Source of the DNA: [Flexibacter] sp. ATCC 35103 | GTDB taxonomy: Bacteria > Bacteroidota > Bacteroidia > Flavobacteriales > Flavobacteriaceae | Length of the DNA: 64,000 nt | Reading direction: 5' to 3' | Assembly: GCF_001975985.1 (NCBI RefSeq) | Contig: NZ_MTQF01000010.1 | Span: 186,001 to 250,000, forward strand | Part shown: positions 34,191-43,221 of the stretch, one piece after another | How the letters are laid out: every line of letters starts with the position of its first letter | Numbering within the stretch: position 1 is the stretch's first letter | Position numbers and translations under genes: made by a program | The notes under the pieces: model-generated | Databases searched by the model: none | Seen by the model: the letters and a program-made list of their open reading frames with translations, nothing else | What the model was told of the DNA's origin: nothing

Positions 34191-34532
34191 TTATTTGTAA
34201 ATACTTTCTTTTTTAAAATGCAATGTCAGCAAATAATAAACAACAGCTCTGTATTTGTGTTTGTTCGAATGTCCATATTTTTGAAGAACAGTAGAAATCG
34301 CCGGTTCTAAATCCGGACCATCCGGTAATCCCAGTTTCTTAATCAGGAAATTTTTTCTCACAGTATCTATTTCTGAATGTTGAGTTCCGGCAACCGTAGA
34401 TGCATCTGCATTATAAATAGAGGGTCCGCAGCCAATAACTACTTTAGTTAGTAAATCCATATCTGGTGTTACACCACATTTTACTTTTAGATCTTCTGCA
34501 TACTTTTTAATCAATTCTTCTCTTGCACTCAT
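34191..34532 (-). CDS. DUF2853-family protein
   Basis: The 113-residue protein has features of DUF2853: a DMDLLTKVVIGCGPSIYNADASTVAG core and a C-terminal YRAVVYYLLTLHF. No function is known to me. It has no signal peptide. It lies 86 bp downstream of menD, on the same strand, and could be transcribed from its own or the menD promoter. Confidence 0.85.
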   Translation of the reverse strand: MSAREELIKKYAEDLKVKCGVTPDMDLLTKVVIGCGPSIYNADASTVAGTQHSEIDTVRKNFLIKKLGLPDGPDLEPAISTVLQKYGHSNKHKYRAVVYYLLTLHFKKESIYK

Positions 34533-34618
34533 AATAAAAATTTAAATTAGGTTTATAAAAACCAAATTTAAAGATTTATCCTACATTAAAAATTATTTTA
34601 AGTTAATTTTATTTACAA

Positions 34619-36286
34619 TTACACTAATTCTTTAAAGTATTGTTTTAAAATAACATCGTTTTCAAAAGTTGGAGTAAAAATTTCTAAAATTCCTGCAGTA
34701 CTATTTTCATTATAAAGTGCTGCTAAATTCTTTTCTAACGAAGGTACATCATTAGCAGTCAAATAATTAAGATTATACATTTTGGCTAAATGCTCAGCTG
34801 TTAGATGATGAGAGGTTTCAAAATAAGTATTAAAAACAGGTTTTTCTTCATGTCCTGGCAAAATTCTGAAGATTCCTCCTCCTCCATTATTTATCAAAAT
34901 AATTTTGAAGTTTTTAGGAATATAGGAATTCCATAAAGCATTGCTATCGTATAAAAAACCAATATCTCCGGTAATGAATACGGTTTGCTTATCGCTTCTT
35001 CCTACTGCCGCACCTACTGCTGTTGATGTGCTTCCGTCAATACCACTTGTTCCGCGGTTGCAATAAACTTCAATTGAAGGATCAATCTCAATTAACTGCG
35101 CATAACGAATCGCTGAACTATTGCTAATTTGCAGCTGACTGTTTTTAGGAAGTGATTCTATTACTTTTTCGAATACTTTAAAATCAGAGAATGTAATTTT
35201 ACGCAAATATTCCTGTTTTCTGATTTTTCTTAAATCGTAAATTTTATCAATTTTTGAGAAATATTTACTCGATACAAATGCTGTTTTTGGAAGCAGTTCT
35301 TTGAAAAAATCTTCTGGTTCCATTACAAAATGTTTACTTAAAGCATTAAATGTATCGTAAGCACGTAAAGTGTCTATATGCCAATGATGTGCAGGTTTGT
35401 ATTTTCGTAAAAAAGCCTTAATACGTTTTGAAACAATCATACCGCCAAAAGTGATTAAAACTTCTGGTTCTAATTCTTTAAAATCACAATCGTCAAAAGG
35501 TGTAATTAAGCTGTCTATACTATTAATAAAACTTGGATCATGTAAGTTTGATGTTGTCTCCGTGAGCACTACAACTGAGGGATCTTTGGCGAAGTTTTCG
35601 AGAATTTCTTTGCTTACAGAATTAGCTTCGTTTATGCCTCCAATAAGAATTAATTTTCTTTTTGAAGTATTCCAAACAGAAACTACATCATCAATATTTT
35701 CAATAATTTTTGTTCCTGGAATTTCCTCTGAGTGCGTAATTTTTGGTTCAACAGAAAGTTCTGAAACCGTTTCGTATAATGGTTCCTCAAACGGAGCATT
35801 GATATGAACAGGTCCTTTTTGAAGAATGGCGGTTTCTATTGCTTTATTGATTTTTAAATCATTTTCGACAGAAGCATCTTCGGTTAAATTGGCATTGAAA
35901 ACGGAATGGTTCTGAAAAACATTTTCCTGACGAATCGTTTGCCCATCGCCAATATCGATTTTGCTTTGCGGACGATCTGCAGAAATTACAATTAACGGAA
36001 TCTGGCTGTAAAAAGCTTCGGCCACAGCAGGATAATAATTCAATAATGCTGATCCTGAGGTACAAACCACTGCGGTTGGCAATTTTGTTTGCTGGGCAAT
36101 TCCTAATGCAAAAAAAGCGGCACAACGTTCATCAGCAATGCTGTAACATTGAAAGTTGGGATTTTGTGCAAACCCAATTGTTAAAGGTGCGTTTCTTGAT
36201 CCCGGAGAAATGATAATATTGGTGATTCCTTTTGCTAAACAAATTTCGATAATGCTTTGAGCAAGCGCTATTTTGGGGTAAATCAT
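34619..36286 (-). CDS. menD: 2-succinyl-5-enolpyruvyl-6-hydroxy-3-cyclohexene-1-carboxylate synthase
   Basis: MenD is a ThDP enzyme that combines isochorismate and 2-oxoglutarate. The 555-residue length is standard. The N-terminal pyrimidine-binding motif SPGSRNAPLTIGFA, ADERCAAFFALGIAQ (catalytic Glu) and the C-terminal ThDP-binding GDIGFLYDSNALW...INNGGGGIFRILPG are intact, and the substrate loop ICTSGSALLNYYPAVAEA is seen. With menC, menB and menA it makes most of the pathway; menF and menE lie outside the window. Confidence 0.95.
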   Translation of the reverse strand: MIYPKIALAQSIIEICLAKGITNIIISPGSRNAPLTIGFAQNPNFQCYSIADERCAAFFALGIAQQTKLPTAVVCTSGSALLNYYPAVAEAFYSQIPLIVISADRPQSKIDIGDGQTIRQENVFQNHSVFNANLTEDASVENDLKINKAIETAILQKGPVHINAPFEEPLYETVSELSVEPKITHSEEIPGTKIIENIDDVVSVWNTSKRKLILIGGINEANSVSKEILENFAKDPSVVVLTETTSNLHDPSFINSIDSLITPFDDCDFKELEPEVLITFGGMIVSKRIKAFLRKYKPAHHWHIDTLRAYDTFNALSKHFVMEPEDFFKELLPKTAFVSSKYFSKIDKIYDLRKIRKQEYLRKITFSDFKVFEKVIESLPKNSQLQISNSSAIRYAQLIEIDPSIEVYCNRGTSGIDGSTSTAVGAAVGRSDKQTVFITGDIGFLYDSNALWNSYIPKNFKIILINNGGGGIFRILPGHEEKPVFNTYFETSHHLTAEHLAKMYNLNYLTANDVPSLEKNLAALYNENSTAGILEIFTPTFENDVILKQYFKELV

Positions 36287-36420
36287 TCTTATGGAGTATT
36301 ACTTTTTTAAAGAAAATCTAAAGCTGACGATTTCTTTTTAATATCACAAAGTTACAAACTTCGCATTGGATTTAACTTATAAATAGGAAGATATTAAGGG
36401 CTGTTTTTAGAAAAAGGGAA

Positions 36421-36428
36421 TATATTTG
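36421..36428 (+). promoter_or_regulatory. -7 element TATATTTG of the thioredoxin-fold gene
   Basis: An exact TAnnTTTG, 33 bases before the ATG at 36462, gives a short AT-rich leader. Confidence 0.55.
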
Positions 36429-36461
36429 TAAAACCGATTTTTTAATAAAAATATACTCCTT

Positions 36462-37640
36462 ATGCGTTTCTTCTATATCTTGTTTTTTTGCCTTTCGATA
36501 CAAGCCATGCAATCTCAAAATCAGTTTGTTCCTGATGATACGCCTTATAAAACAGCTTTAGAAAATGCCAAAAAAGAGGGCAAACCGCTATTTGTAATGC
36601 TTTATGCTGATTGGTGCCCACATTGCAACCAGATGAAAAAAGAAGTTTTTAGCGATCCTGCAGTGATCGAATTTTTAAAGAAAAACTATACTTGTGCCTG
36701 GAAAAATATCGAAAAAGAAGAAGGAATTGCCCTTAAAGACAAATATGGTACCAAATCACTGCCTGCTTTTTTATTTATAGACCCAAATACTGAAACCCTT
36801 TTATATGCTTTGAAAGGAGAATCTAAAAAGGCCGATTTTATGACCGAGGTCAATTATGCCTTGAATCCTAAAATGCAATTGCCGTATTTAGAGAAACAAT
36901 TTCTTGCAGATCCCAGTAATTCAACTACTTTTTTTACTTATCTGAATACATTGAAGAAAGGAAAAGACAGAACCGATTTATCGATTCCAACACATATTTA
37001 CCTCAATACACAATCTGATGCACAATTGGTTAGTGAACTAAACTGGCGTGTTATTGCAAATGGCGTAACCGATATTAAGTCGAGAGAGTTTCAATATGTT
37101 TTAAACCATCAAAAAGATTTTGCTGTTGTAGCTTCACAAAATCGTGTTGATCGCAAAATTGAAAGCATTGTAAATGAATTGCTTCGCCCTTATGTTGACA
37201 ATTTAGACACGATAAACTATTATAAACAAAGAGAAATTGCAAAATCGATTCGATTACAAAAGACAGATTCAATTGTTTTTAAATTTGATCTGACTTTAGC
37301 GGAAAGAACTGAAAAATGGGATTTCTATAAAAAGGTAACACTTGAAAATACCGAAAAATTGGTTTGGAATGATGCGAGTTTCCTTAAGGATATCGGTCAG
37401 ACTTATTTAAAACACATTTCAGATGCCGAAAGCTTAAAAAAATCAATTTTCTGGGTAAAACATTCGCTAGAATTAAATGATTCATTTGACGGTAATTTGC
37501 TTGTTGCCAGACTTTATAATAAGATAAAAGATAAAAAATCAGCTTTAAAATATGCCAAAGATGCTAAGGTAATTGGTACCCAAATGGGCTGGAGTACCAA
37601 AGATGTAGATGATTTATTAGCTGAACTAAATAAGAAATAA
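36462..37640 (+). CDS. exported thioredoxin-fold protein with a helical C-terminal domain
   Basis: The 392-residue protein has a signal peptide (MRFFYILFFCLSIQAMQSQN), a thioredoxin-like domain with the redox motif DWCPHCNQMKK (C52 and C55) and the cis-proline in SLPAFLFID. A long helical region (about 150-385) that looks like TPR-type repeats follows (ESLKKSIFWVKHSLELNDS...ARLYNKIKDKKSALKYAKDA). It probably acts in periplasmic thiol-disulfide exchange or in assembly of secreted proteins. A GNAT gene follows after 20 bp. Confidence 0.85.
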   Translation: MRFFYILFFCLSIQAMQSQNQFVPDDTPYKTALENAKKEGKPLFVMLYADWCPHCNQMKKEVFSDPAVIEFLKKNYTCAWKNIEKEEGIALKDKYGTKSLPAFLFIDPNTETLLYALKGESKKADFMTEVNYALNPKMQLPYLEKQFLADPSNSTTFFTYLNTLKKGKDRTDLSIPTHIYLNTQSDAQLVSELNWRVIANGVTDIKSREFQYVLNHQKDFAVVASQNRVDRKIESIVNELLRPYVDNLDTINYYKQREIAKSIRLQKTDSIVFKFDLTLAERTEKWDFYKKVTLENTEKLVWNDASFLKDIGQTYLKHISDAESLKKSIFWVKHSLELNDSFDGNLLVARLYNKIKDKKSALKYAKDAKVIGTQMGWSTKDVDDLLAELNKK

Positions 37641-37660
37641 CAAAAAAGACCAAAACAACC

Positions 37661-38158
37661 ATGAACGTAATACTTAGACCTGCGACAACAAATGATTTAG
37701 AGAAGATTCTGGAAATTGTAAATCATTCTATTTTGCATACTACTGCAAATTATAGTTATGATATTCAAACTCTTGAAGTACAAACAAAATGGTTTGAAGA
37801 TAAAACAGCCAAAAACCTGCCCATCGTTGTGGCTGAGTTAGCAGGTGAAGTTGTTGGTTTTGGGAGTTACGGACAATTTCGTGAAAAAATTGGATATCAA
37901 TATACCATCGAACATTCTGTTTATGTAGTTGATAATGTGATTGGAAAAGGTGTTGGATCTAAACTATTGCTTGAATTAATTCGTCTCGCAAAAGAACAGG
38001 GTTATCACGTAATGATTGGTGCAATTGACGCTGATAATGCCGGAAGTATTGCTTTTCATGAACGATTTGGATTTATAGTAACAGGAACCATTCGTGAGGT
38101 TGGTTATAAATTTGATCACTGGCTTGATTTGGTTTTTATGCAATTGATCTTGAAGTAA
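37661..38158 (+). CDS. GNAT N-acetyltransferase (phosphinothricin acetyltransferase-like)
   Basis: The 165-residue protein has the GNAT fold with the acetyl-CoA pyrophosphate loop VIGKGVGSKLL (Q/R-x-x-G-x-G/A type) and the family-specific IGAIDADNAGSIAFHERFGF. It is closest to the PAT/YwnH group, which acetylates phosphinothricin, methionine sulfoximine or similar compounds. The substrate is unknown here. It lies 20 bp after the thioredoxin-fold gene. Confidence 0.87.
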   Translation: MNVILRPATTNDLEKILEIVNHSILHTTANYSYDIQTLEVQTKWFEDKTAKNLPIVVAELAGEVVGFGSYGQFREKIGYQYTIEHSVYVVDNVIGKGVGSKLLLELIRLAKEQGYHVMIGAIDADNAGSIAFHERFGFIVTGTIREVGYKFDHWLDLVFMQLILK

Positions 38159-38310
38159 TGGGACGCGGATGAAACGGATTCGCTAATGCGAAAACGCGGA
38201 TTAATGCGGATTTTTTTCTTTTTTTTCTACAATGTTTATTTACTGGAACGCTTTTACCTGAAAGTTTTTTTACCGCAAAGGGCACAAAGAATTATGCGAC
38301 GCAAAGCTGA

Positions 38311-39297
38311 ATGTTAATATTTTTTCGTTTCGAACGTAAAAATTTAATTTATAAAGAAACTATTTTTAATCTACAACTATTGAATACAGACTATCCAATA
38401 CAAAAAGGCTATCTTAAAGTTAGTGAAGTTCATGAAATCTATTATGAGGTTTGTGGCGTTGATGATGGCGAAACTTATTTATTTGTTCACGGTGGTCCTG
38501 GTGCAGGGTTTTCAGAGCATGATAAGCGTTTTTTTGATTTTAAAAAACATAAAGTTGTCTTTTTTGATCAAAGAGGATCTGCTAAAAGTAAACCTTTTGG
38601 GAGCATAGAAGAAAATACGACTCAGGATTTGGTTAATGATATTAATGCGCTTCTCTCCTCTCTTAAAATCGAAAAGATAAATATTTTTGGTGGTTCCTGG
38701 GGAACAACTTTAAGTTTAGTATTTGCTATACAGAATCCGGAAAAGGTAAAAAGTCTTTTGCTAAGAGGTGTATTTCTGGGAGATAAAAAATCAATTGATC
38801 ATTATTTGAATGGCGGTGTCGAAAATGAGTTTCCTAAGGAATGGTCTCGTTTTAAAGGTAATGTACCAACTGCTTCAGGTTTAAGCATTCCGGCTTATTA
38901 TCTTGATCAAATGCTGAACGGAAGTCCGGAAAATAAAAAGTTCTTTTGTTACGAATGGGTATTTTATGAAATATCGATCTTTAAGAAAGGAATAAGCGAA
39001 AGTGAAATTGATACTATTATAAATGAATTTCCGTTTGAGTCTTTAGCAATTATGGAGGCGCACTACTTGGGAAACAATTGTTTTATTGAAGACAATTATA
39101 TAGTAGATAACATAAATTTTTTAGACAATATACCAACTATAATAGTCCATGGGAAATATGATGCTATTTGTCCGGTTCAATACGCTGAAACATTACATCA
39201 TAAACTTAAAAGATCTGCTTTGTATATTGAAAACACAGGACATTCGGATTCTGAACCTGGAATTGAACAGACGATTATTGAGATTTTAAATCAATAG
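38311..39297 (+). CDS. alpha/beta hydrolase, proline iminopeptidase family (S33)
   Basis: The protein has S33 hallmarks: the oxyanion motif VHGGPGAG (59-66), nucleophile elbow GGSWGTT with Ser129, acid in VHGKYDAICP and catalytic His in NTGHSDSE. S33 peptidases release N-terminal proline or act on small esters. The start is uncertain: the ATG at 38311 gives about 24 leading residues unlike the family, and a TTG at 38380 (then NTDYPIQKGYL) is an alternative. The 150-bp upstream gap holds degenerate ACGCGGAT-type repeats. Confidence 0.8.
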   Translation: MLIFFRFERKNLIYKETIFNLQLLNTDYPIQKGYLKVSEVHEIYYEVCGVDDGETYLFVHGGPGAGFSEHDKRFFDFKKHKVVFFDQRGSAKSKPFGSIEENTTQDLVNDINALLSSLKIEKINIFGGSWGTTLSLVFAIQNPEKVKSLLLRGVFLGDKKSIDHYLNGGVENEFPKEWSRFKGNVPTASGLSIPAYYLDQMLNGSPENKKFFCYEWVFYEISIFKKGISESEIDTIINEFPFESLAIMEAHYLGNNCFIEDNYIVDNINFLDNIPTIIVHGKYDAICPVQYAETLHHKLKRSALYIENTGHSDSEPGIEQTIIEILNQ

Positions 39298-39458
39298 ATT
39301 AGTTTGTTTTAAAGAGCTTAGAAACCAGTTTATACACGCTTTTGTCCTTTCGAGGCACGAGAAAATCTTCAAGAGTGGCTCGATAACCATTTAAGATTTA
39401 AAATACGCAACTTCGACTTCGCTCATTCTGACAGACTTTGGAAAAATATAAATCAAAA

Positions 39459-39499
39459 AAAATCCACAAACTTGAAATTGATTCAAATTGGTGGATTTT
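39459..39499 (-). terminator. intrinsic terminator of the glutathione peroxidase gene
   Basis: On the minus strand AAAATCCAC / GTGGATTTT pair, with partial pairing further in, and a long T run follows. It lies 20 bp after the stop at 39520. Confidence 0.65.
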
Positions 39500-39519
39500 A
39501 TGGTTTAGATAGTTATTAC

Positions 39520-40107
39520 TTAACTTTTTATCCAATTAATCACTTCTGGATCTGTTGGCAATGTTCTTGGCTTGATTACTTTAACCAATTCTCCTTTTTC
39601 GTTGATTAGATACTTTTGAAAGTTCCATTCTACTTCAGAATCCTGTAATCCATTTTTAGATTTTTGCGTCAAAAACTTGTAAACCTCACACATATCATCT
39701 CCTTTTACAGAAACTTTATCCATCATAGGAAAAGTTACACCGTAATTTTGTTGGCAAAATGTCTCGATTTCTTTGTTAGTACCCGGTTCCTGAGAAGCAA
39801 AATTATTAGCAGGAAAACCTACAATTACAAAACCTTTGTCTTTATATTCTTTGTAAATAGCTTCAAGATCTTTGTACTGAGGCGTTAATCCACATTTTGA
39901 AGCAGTATTCACAATCATAACTTTTTTACCTTTTAGAGAGGCAAAATCAAAAGTATCGCCTGATAAATCCTGAACTTTAAATTGGTAAATATTTTCTTTT
40001 GCCATGGCTTTATCTGTTTTAGATAATTTATTTTTACTGGTTTGAGCCTGAATTTGTGTACCTAATAAAAAGACAACACTACACGCTATAAATACTATTT
40101 TTTTCAT
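39520..40107 (-). CDS. exported glutathione-peroxidase-family thiol peroxidase
   Basis: The 195-residue protein has a signal peptide (MKKIVFIACSVVFLLGTQIQAQ) before a full GPx fold. The catalytic tetrad is C72 (NTASKCGLT), Q106 (NNFASQEPG), W161 and N162 (VEWNFQKY). Like most bacterial GPx proteins it has Cys and not Sec and probably uses thioredoxin. An additional cysteine at 118 (ETFCQQNYG) could serve as resolving residue. Unlike most bacterial family members it is predicted to be exported to the periplasm. Confidence 0.9.
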   Translation of the reverse strand: MKKIVFIACSVVFLLGTQIQAQTSKNKLSKTDKAMAKENIYQFKVQDLSGDTFDFASLKGKKVMIVNTASKCGLTPQYKDLEAIYKEYKDKGFVIVGFPANNFASQEPGTNKEIETFCQQNYGVTFPMMDKVSVKGDDMCEVYKFLTQKSKNGLQDSEVEWNFQKYLINEKGELVKVIKPRTLPTDPEVINWIKS

Positions 40108-40198
40108 TGTTTAATTTTTTATAAAATTAGTTAAAATCTGTTTTCAGTAAATATTTTGTCTGCTTTATTTTTATTAAACATAAGTTAAATAAAAAATT

Positions 40199-40229
40199 GA
40201 AGCCTAGCGTTAATCAGACGCTAGGCTTC
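40199..40229. repeat. perfect 12-bp inverted repeat with a C run
   Basis: The arms GAAGCCTAGCGT and ACGCTAGGCTTC surround a seven-base loop, and the plus strand continues CCCCC, not T. On the minus strand it is followed by AATTTTTTATTT, so it may terminate a minus-strand transcript. Confidence 0.6.
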
Positions 40230-40471
40230 CCCCCATACAAACAAATCAAACCATGAATTAATTGTTATGCTTTTATATTTTTATCGTATTATAATTGATG
40301 CCCCGGTTATTGTGAAAATTATATTTAAAATCAAAATATCTTTCTGTTTTATATCGTTTACTGGCGTTTATATTATAAAATGTACTAATTCTTATAATGA
40401 GATGAATCTAATTATTTTAATTTCTTATTTAATTTTCGGTTTGGAAGTCCGGGGACATCAACCATTAAATA

Positions 40472-40597
40472 CTATATTAAATCTGAATTTTTATTATAAA
40501 TAATATTGTTTCGAAAATCACTATTATTAAAATTGGTTAATGCCAAAACTGTGGTTAAACCCACAATTAATATCTTTAAAGTATATACGTAACTCAT
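40472..40597 (-). CDS. putative 41-residue membrane peptide
   Basis: This short ORF runs from ATG 40597 to TAG 40472 and begins MSYVYTLKILIVGLTTVLAL, a single hydrophobic helix, followed by a polar Asn-rich tail (NFNNSDFRNNIIYNKNSDLI). I recognise no family. Its start sits in the palindrome CTCATGAG. The terminator-like hairpin at 40199-40229 is about 240 nt downstream on this strand. No strong promoter was seen, and it could be chance in AT-rich DNA. Confidence 0.35.
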   Translation of the reverse strand: MSYVYTLKILIVGLTTVLALTNFNNSDFRNNIIYNKNSDLI

Positions 40598-40943
40598 GAG
40601 ATTTGGTTTTTAATATTGAGATTTACTTATTTTTAATAATTTTTAAATTTTTAACTTCTCTTCTTTGATTTTAAAACGGCCGCTGAATTTTAAATTTTGA
40701 AGCTGTTTTCTTTCGTTCTGCTATTTTCAGAATTATCGTTTGATGTTATAATAGCATTTACGTAATTGGATTACTTTTGGTTTTAAAAAAATGAAAAAAA
40801 ATATTGATTTTTTTCAAATGCCTTATTTTACTAGGTTTTAGGCTACAAAAAAATTTACAATTTTCACAAAAAAATAAATTATCTTTATCTCAAAGTATAA
40901 AATAGTATACTAAAATTTTGTTTAAGCTTTAAAATCCGAATCT

Positions 40944-41474
40944 ATGAGTCAAGATGAGTTGTTAGTTTTAATTTACAAAAAAGACGAAAGAGCTTTTACC
41001 CATTTGTATGATATGTACTCTAAAAGTTTGTTTTCTGTCATCAATGTTTTAATAAAAAATCGAGAAGAAGCCGAAGATGTTTTGCAGGAAGTTTTTGTCA
41101 AAATCTGGAAAAATATCGATTCTTATAATGAAGGAAAAGGTCGTTTTTACACCTGGATCCTTAATATAGCTAGGAATACATCGATTGACAAGCTAAGATC
41201 AAAAAATTTTAATAACAGCCAAAAAAACCTATCTTCAGATAATTTCGTAAATCTGTTAGACGACAGCAATAAATTGACTAATAGAATTGATACAATCGGA
41301 ATTCAGGAATTCGTCAAAAAACTGAAACCAAAATGTATTGAGATTATAGATTTATTATTTTTTAAAGGATATACCCAACAGGAAGCTTCAGAAGAATTAG
41401 CTATTCCATTGGGAACTATCAAAACACAAAACAGAAACTGTATTAACGATTTACGTAATTATTTAAAAATATAA
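40944..41474 (+). CDS. ECF-family sigma factor
   Basis: The 176-residue protein has sigma region 2 (AEDVLQEVFVKIWKNIDSY...FYTWILNIARNTSIDKLR) and region 4 with an HTH (GYTQQEASEELAIPLGTIKT). It lacks regions 1 and 3, so it is an ECF sigma factor of the group paired with RskA-type anti-sigma factors. Its gene overlaps the anti-sigma gene by one base (TAATG). It probably directs transcription of a stress regulon. Confidence 0.93.
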   Translation: MSQDELLVLIYKKDERAFTHLYDMYSKSLFSVINVLIKNREEAEDVLQEVFVKIWKNIDSYNEGKGRFYTWILNIARNTSIDKLRSKNFNNSQKNLSSDNFVNLLDDSNKLTNRIDTIGIQEFVKKLKPKCIEIIDLLFFKGYTQQEASEELAIPLGTIKTQNRNCINDLRNYLKI

Positions 41475-42262
41475 TGGAAGCACAAGAATATATAGAATCA
41501 GGAATTCTGGAATTGTATGTTTATGGTTTGTTAACCGAAACTGAAAATCTGGAAATAGCGGAACTGGCAAAAAAGAATCCGGAGGTTGAACAGGAAATTA
41601 TTTCGATAGAAAAAGCGATTGTAGCTTTATCATCAAGCTTCTCTCCTTTTCACTCTGTAGCTAATTTCGAAAAGATAAAAGCCCGCTTAGAATTGAAACA
41701 TGGCAAAGTAGTCGAGATGAAACCGGCTTCGAACTGGTCTCAATACGTGGGTTGGGCTGCAGCAGTATTATTGCTTTTAGGTTTTGGATATCAAACTCTG
41801 GAACTTACTAAAACAAAAGATGCTATTGCTACTGTTGGTACTGAGAAAAACAAAATACAAAGAGATTATGCTTACTTAGACCAGCAAAATAAGCAAACAG
41901 AAAAAAACCTTACTATTGTAAGGGATATTAAAAATACCGGTGTAACACTTGGTGGTCAGGCAGTTTCTCCTAAATCATTTGCAAAAGTGTACTGGAACAA
42001 AGAAACAAAAACGACTTATATTGACGCAGCAGGTTTACCAACGCCACCAAAAGGAATGGTTTATCAGGTTTGGTCTTTAAAATTAAGTCCGGTTCTTACA
42101 CCAACAAGCATTGGTTTACTGGATAATTTTGAAGGAAATGATCAAAAAATATTTGCTGTAAGTCAAACAAATTCAGCAGAAGCTTTTGGGATTACTCTTG
42201 AGCCAGCTGGAGGAAGTTTAACACCTACAATGGAACAATTGTACACTTTAGGAAAAGTTTAA
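41474..42262 (+). CDS. membrane anti-sigma factor with an RskA-like domain
   Basis: The 262-residue protein has an N-terminal cytoplasmic region (about 1-88, ILELYVYGLLTETENLEIAE) without the HxxxCxxC zinc motif. One transmembrane helix (91-107), an extracytoplasmic coiled coil (about 110-150) and a C-terminal RskA-like domain (VYWNKETKTTYIDAAGLPTP... QVWSLKL) follow. It should hold the preceding ECF sigma factor inactive at the membrane until an unknown signal triggers release. The genes overlap by one base, and a terminator follows. Confidence 0.9.
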   Translation: MEAQEYIESGILELYVYGLLTETENLEIAELAKKNPEVEQEIISIEKAIVALSSSFSPFHSVANFEKIKARLELKHGKVVEMKPASNWSQYVGWAAAVLLLLGFGYQTLELTKTKDAIATVGTEKNKIQRDYAYLDQQNKQTEKNLTIVRDIKNTGVTLGGQAVSPKSFAKVYWNKETKTTYIDAAGLPTPPKGMVYQVWSLKLSPVLTPTSIGLLDNFEGNDQKIFAVSQTNSAEAFGITLEPAGGSLTPTMEQLYTLGKV

Positions 42263-42286
42263 AAACTTAATTAGTTTGAAAATTCA

Positions 42287-42318
42287 AAACGCATATTAAT
42301 AATTTAATATGCGTTTTT
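42287..42318 (+). terminator. intrinsic terminator after the sigma/anti-sigma operon
   Basis: The stem AAAACGCATATTAA / TTAATATGCGTTTT has a TAAT loop followed by T residues. Confidence 0.8.
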
Positions 42319-42369
42319 TTATTATTTTTAATTCGTATAACTATCTATAAACCAACACTTATTCAAACT

Positions 42370-42768
42370 ATGAATTCAATTTTACTATTACGTCTTTCTG
42401 TTGCTGTAATTCTTCTTACCCATTCTGTTTTTGGAATATTTGATAACGGAATTAATGATTTTGGGAATTTATTTCTCAACCAGATTGGCTTTGCTCCTTT
42501 TGGTGTAATTCTGGCGTGGTCCATTAAATTATCGCACATAGTTGCAGCCGTACTTTTGATTTTCAATAAATATATTAAGCTTGCCGGATTTGTAACCATT
42601 TTTGTTTTAATAATGGGAATTATATTAGTTCATTTTAAAGAAGGCTGGTTTGTTGTTGGAGGCGGAAGAAATGGCATGGAATATAATGTTTTACTTATTA
42701 TTGTTTTATTGGCGATCATGTATCCTGAAGGATTTAAAAATAATAATCGTAATTTAAATCATATATAG
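42370..42768 (+). CDS. DoxX-like small membrane protein
   Basis: The 132-residue protein has four predicted transmembrane helices (about 5-20, 45-63, 68-86, 103-121), and the arrangement RLSVAVILLTHSVFGIFDNGI resembles DoxX/DoxD family proteins. These accompany thiosulfate oxidation or redox enzymes in some bacteria, but functions vary and cannot be told from sequence. It follows the terminator of the sigma operon, and the arsR gene begins about 100 bp later. Confidence 0.75.
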   Translation: MNSILLLRLSVAVILLTHSVFGIFDNGINDFGNLFLNQIGFAPFGVILAWSIKLSHIVAAVLLIFNKYIKLAGFVTIFVLIMGIILVHFKEGWFVVGGGRNGMEYNVLLIIVLLAIMYPEGFKNNNRNLNHI

Positions 42769-42837
42769 AACCAAATACTTTCTTAAATAAAACCCTAAAA
42801 AGAAAATAATCAAGTATTTTCTTTTTTTATATTCATC

Positions 42838-42860
42838 TATATCGTAATATTGCAATATAG
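42838..42860. promoter_or_regulatory. probable ArsR operator and promoter region
   Basis: The dyad ATATTGCAATAT (42847-42858) sits within the larger imperfect palindrome CTATATCG...TGCAATATAG. TAATATTG here is a near match to the -7 consensus, so the operator and promoter overlap, as expected for an ArsR-family repressor. Confidence 0.6.
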
Positions 42861-42870
42861 AAATAAAACG

Positions 42871-43203
42871 ATGGGCGCTACAAAAACAGATCATTTTACA
42901 GATGAACAAAACGAATTGGCTATTTTAACGAAGGCTTTAGGTCATCCTGCACGAATCGCTATTATTCAATACTTATTAAAAGTGAATACATGTATTTGCG
43001 GTGATATTGTAAATAAACTTCCGCTTTCTCAACCAACAGTTTCTCAACACTTAAAGGAATTAAAAAATGCCGGGCTTATAAAAGGAAACATCGAAGGAAA
43101 TGCCATTTGCTACTGTATTAATGAAGCGGGTTTTGAAAAAATTAAAGTTTTTTTTAGGCAAATTGATCTTCATTTAGAAAAAAGAAAAAACGAGTGTTGT
43201 TAA
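42871..43203 (+). CDS. arsR: ArsR/SmtB-family metalloregulator
   Basis: The 110-residue winged-helix repressor has KALGHPARIAIIQYLL, recognition helix LSQPTVSQHLKELKNAGL and the CxC pair in the alpha-3 region as NTCICGDIV, the arsenite-type site. The C-terminal CC may add thiols. I chose the ATG at 42871 (MGATKTD); an in-frame TTG at 42850 would add seven residues, but it lies inside the palindrome and the near-consensus -7. The adjacent ACR3, ArsC-like and DUF6428 genes indicate arsenic sensing. Confidence 0.9.
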   Translation: MGATKTDHFTDEQNELAILTKALGHPARIAIIQYLLKVNTCICGDIVNKLPLSQPTVSQHLKELKNAGLIKGNIEGNAICYCINEAGFEKIKVFFRQIDLHLEKRKNECC

Positions 43204-43221
43204 TTATTAAATCAAATTATT

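Larger units (their letters stand above)
40108..40943. other. 836-bp intergenic region with a hairpin and one small ORF
   Basis: It lies between the divergent glutathione peroxidase and ECF sigma genes. It contains the perfect hairpin at 40199-40229, the 41-codon minus-strand ORF described separately, and otherwise only AT-rich DNA. A plus-strand ORF of 78 codons at 40267-40503 is hydrophobic and unsupported. Confidence 0.5.

Noticed and set aside
40267-40503. 78-codon plus-strand ORF in the gap before the ECF sigma gene
   Set aside because: Hydrophobic, low-complexity AT-rich translation, no promoter and overlap with the opposite-strand small ORF; no recognisable domain.
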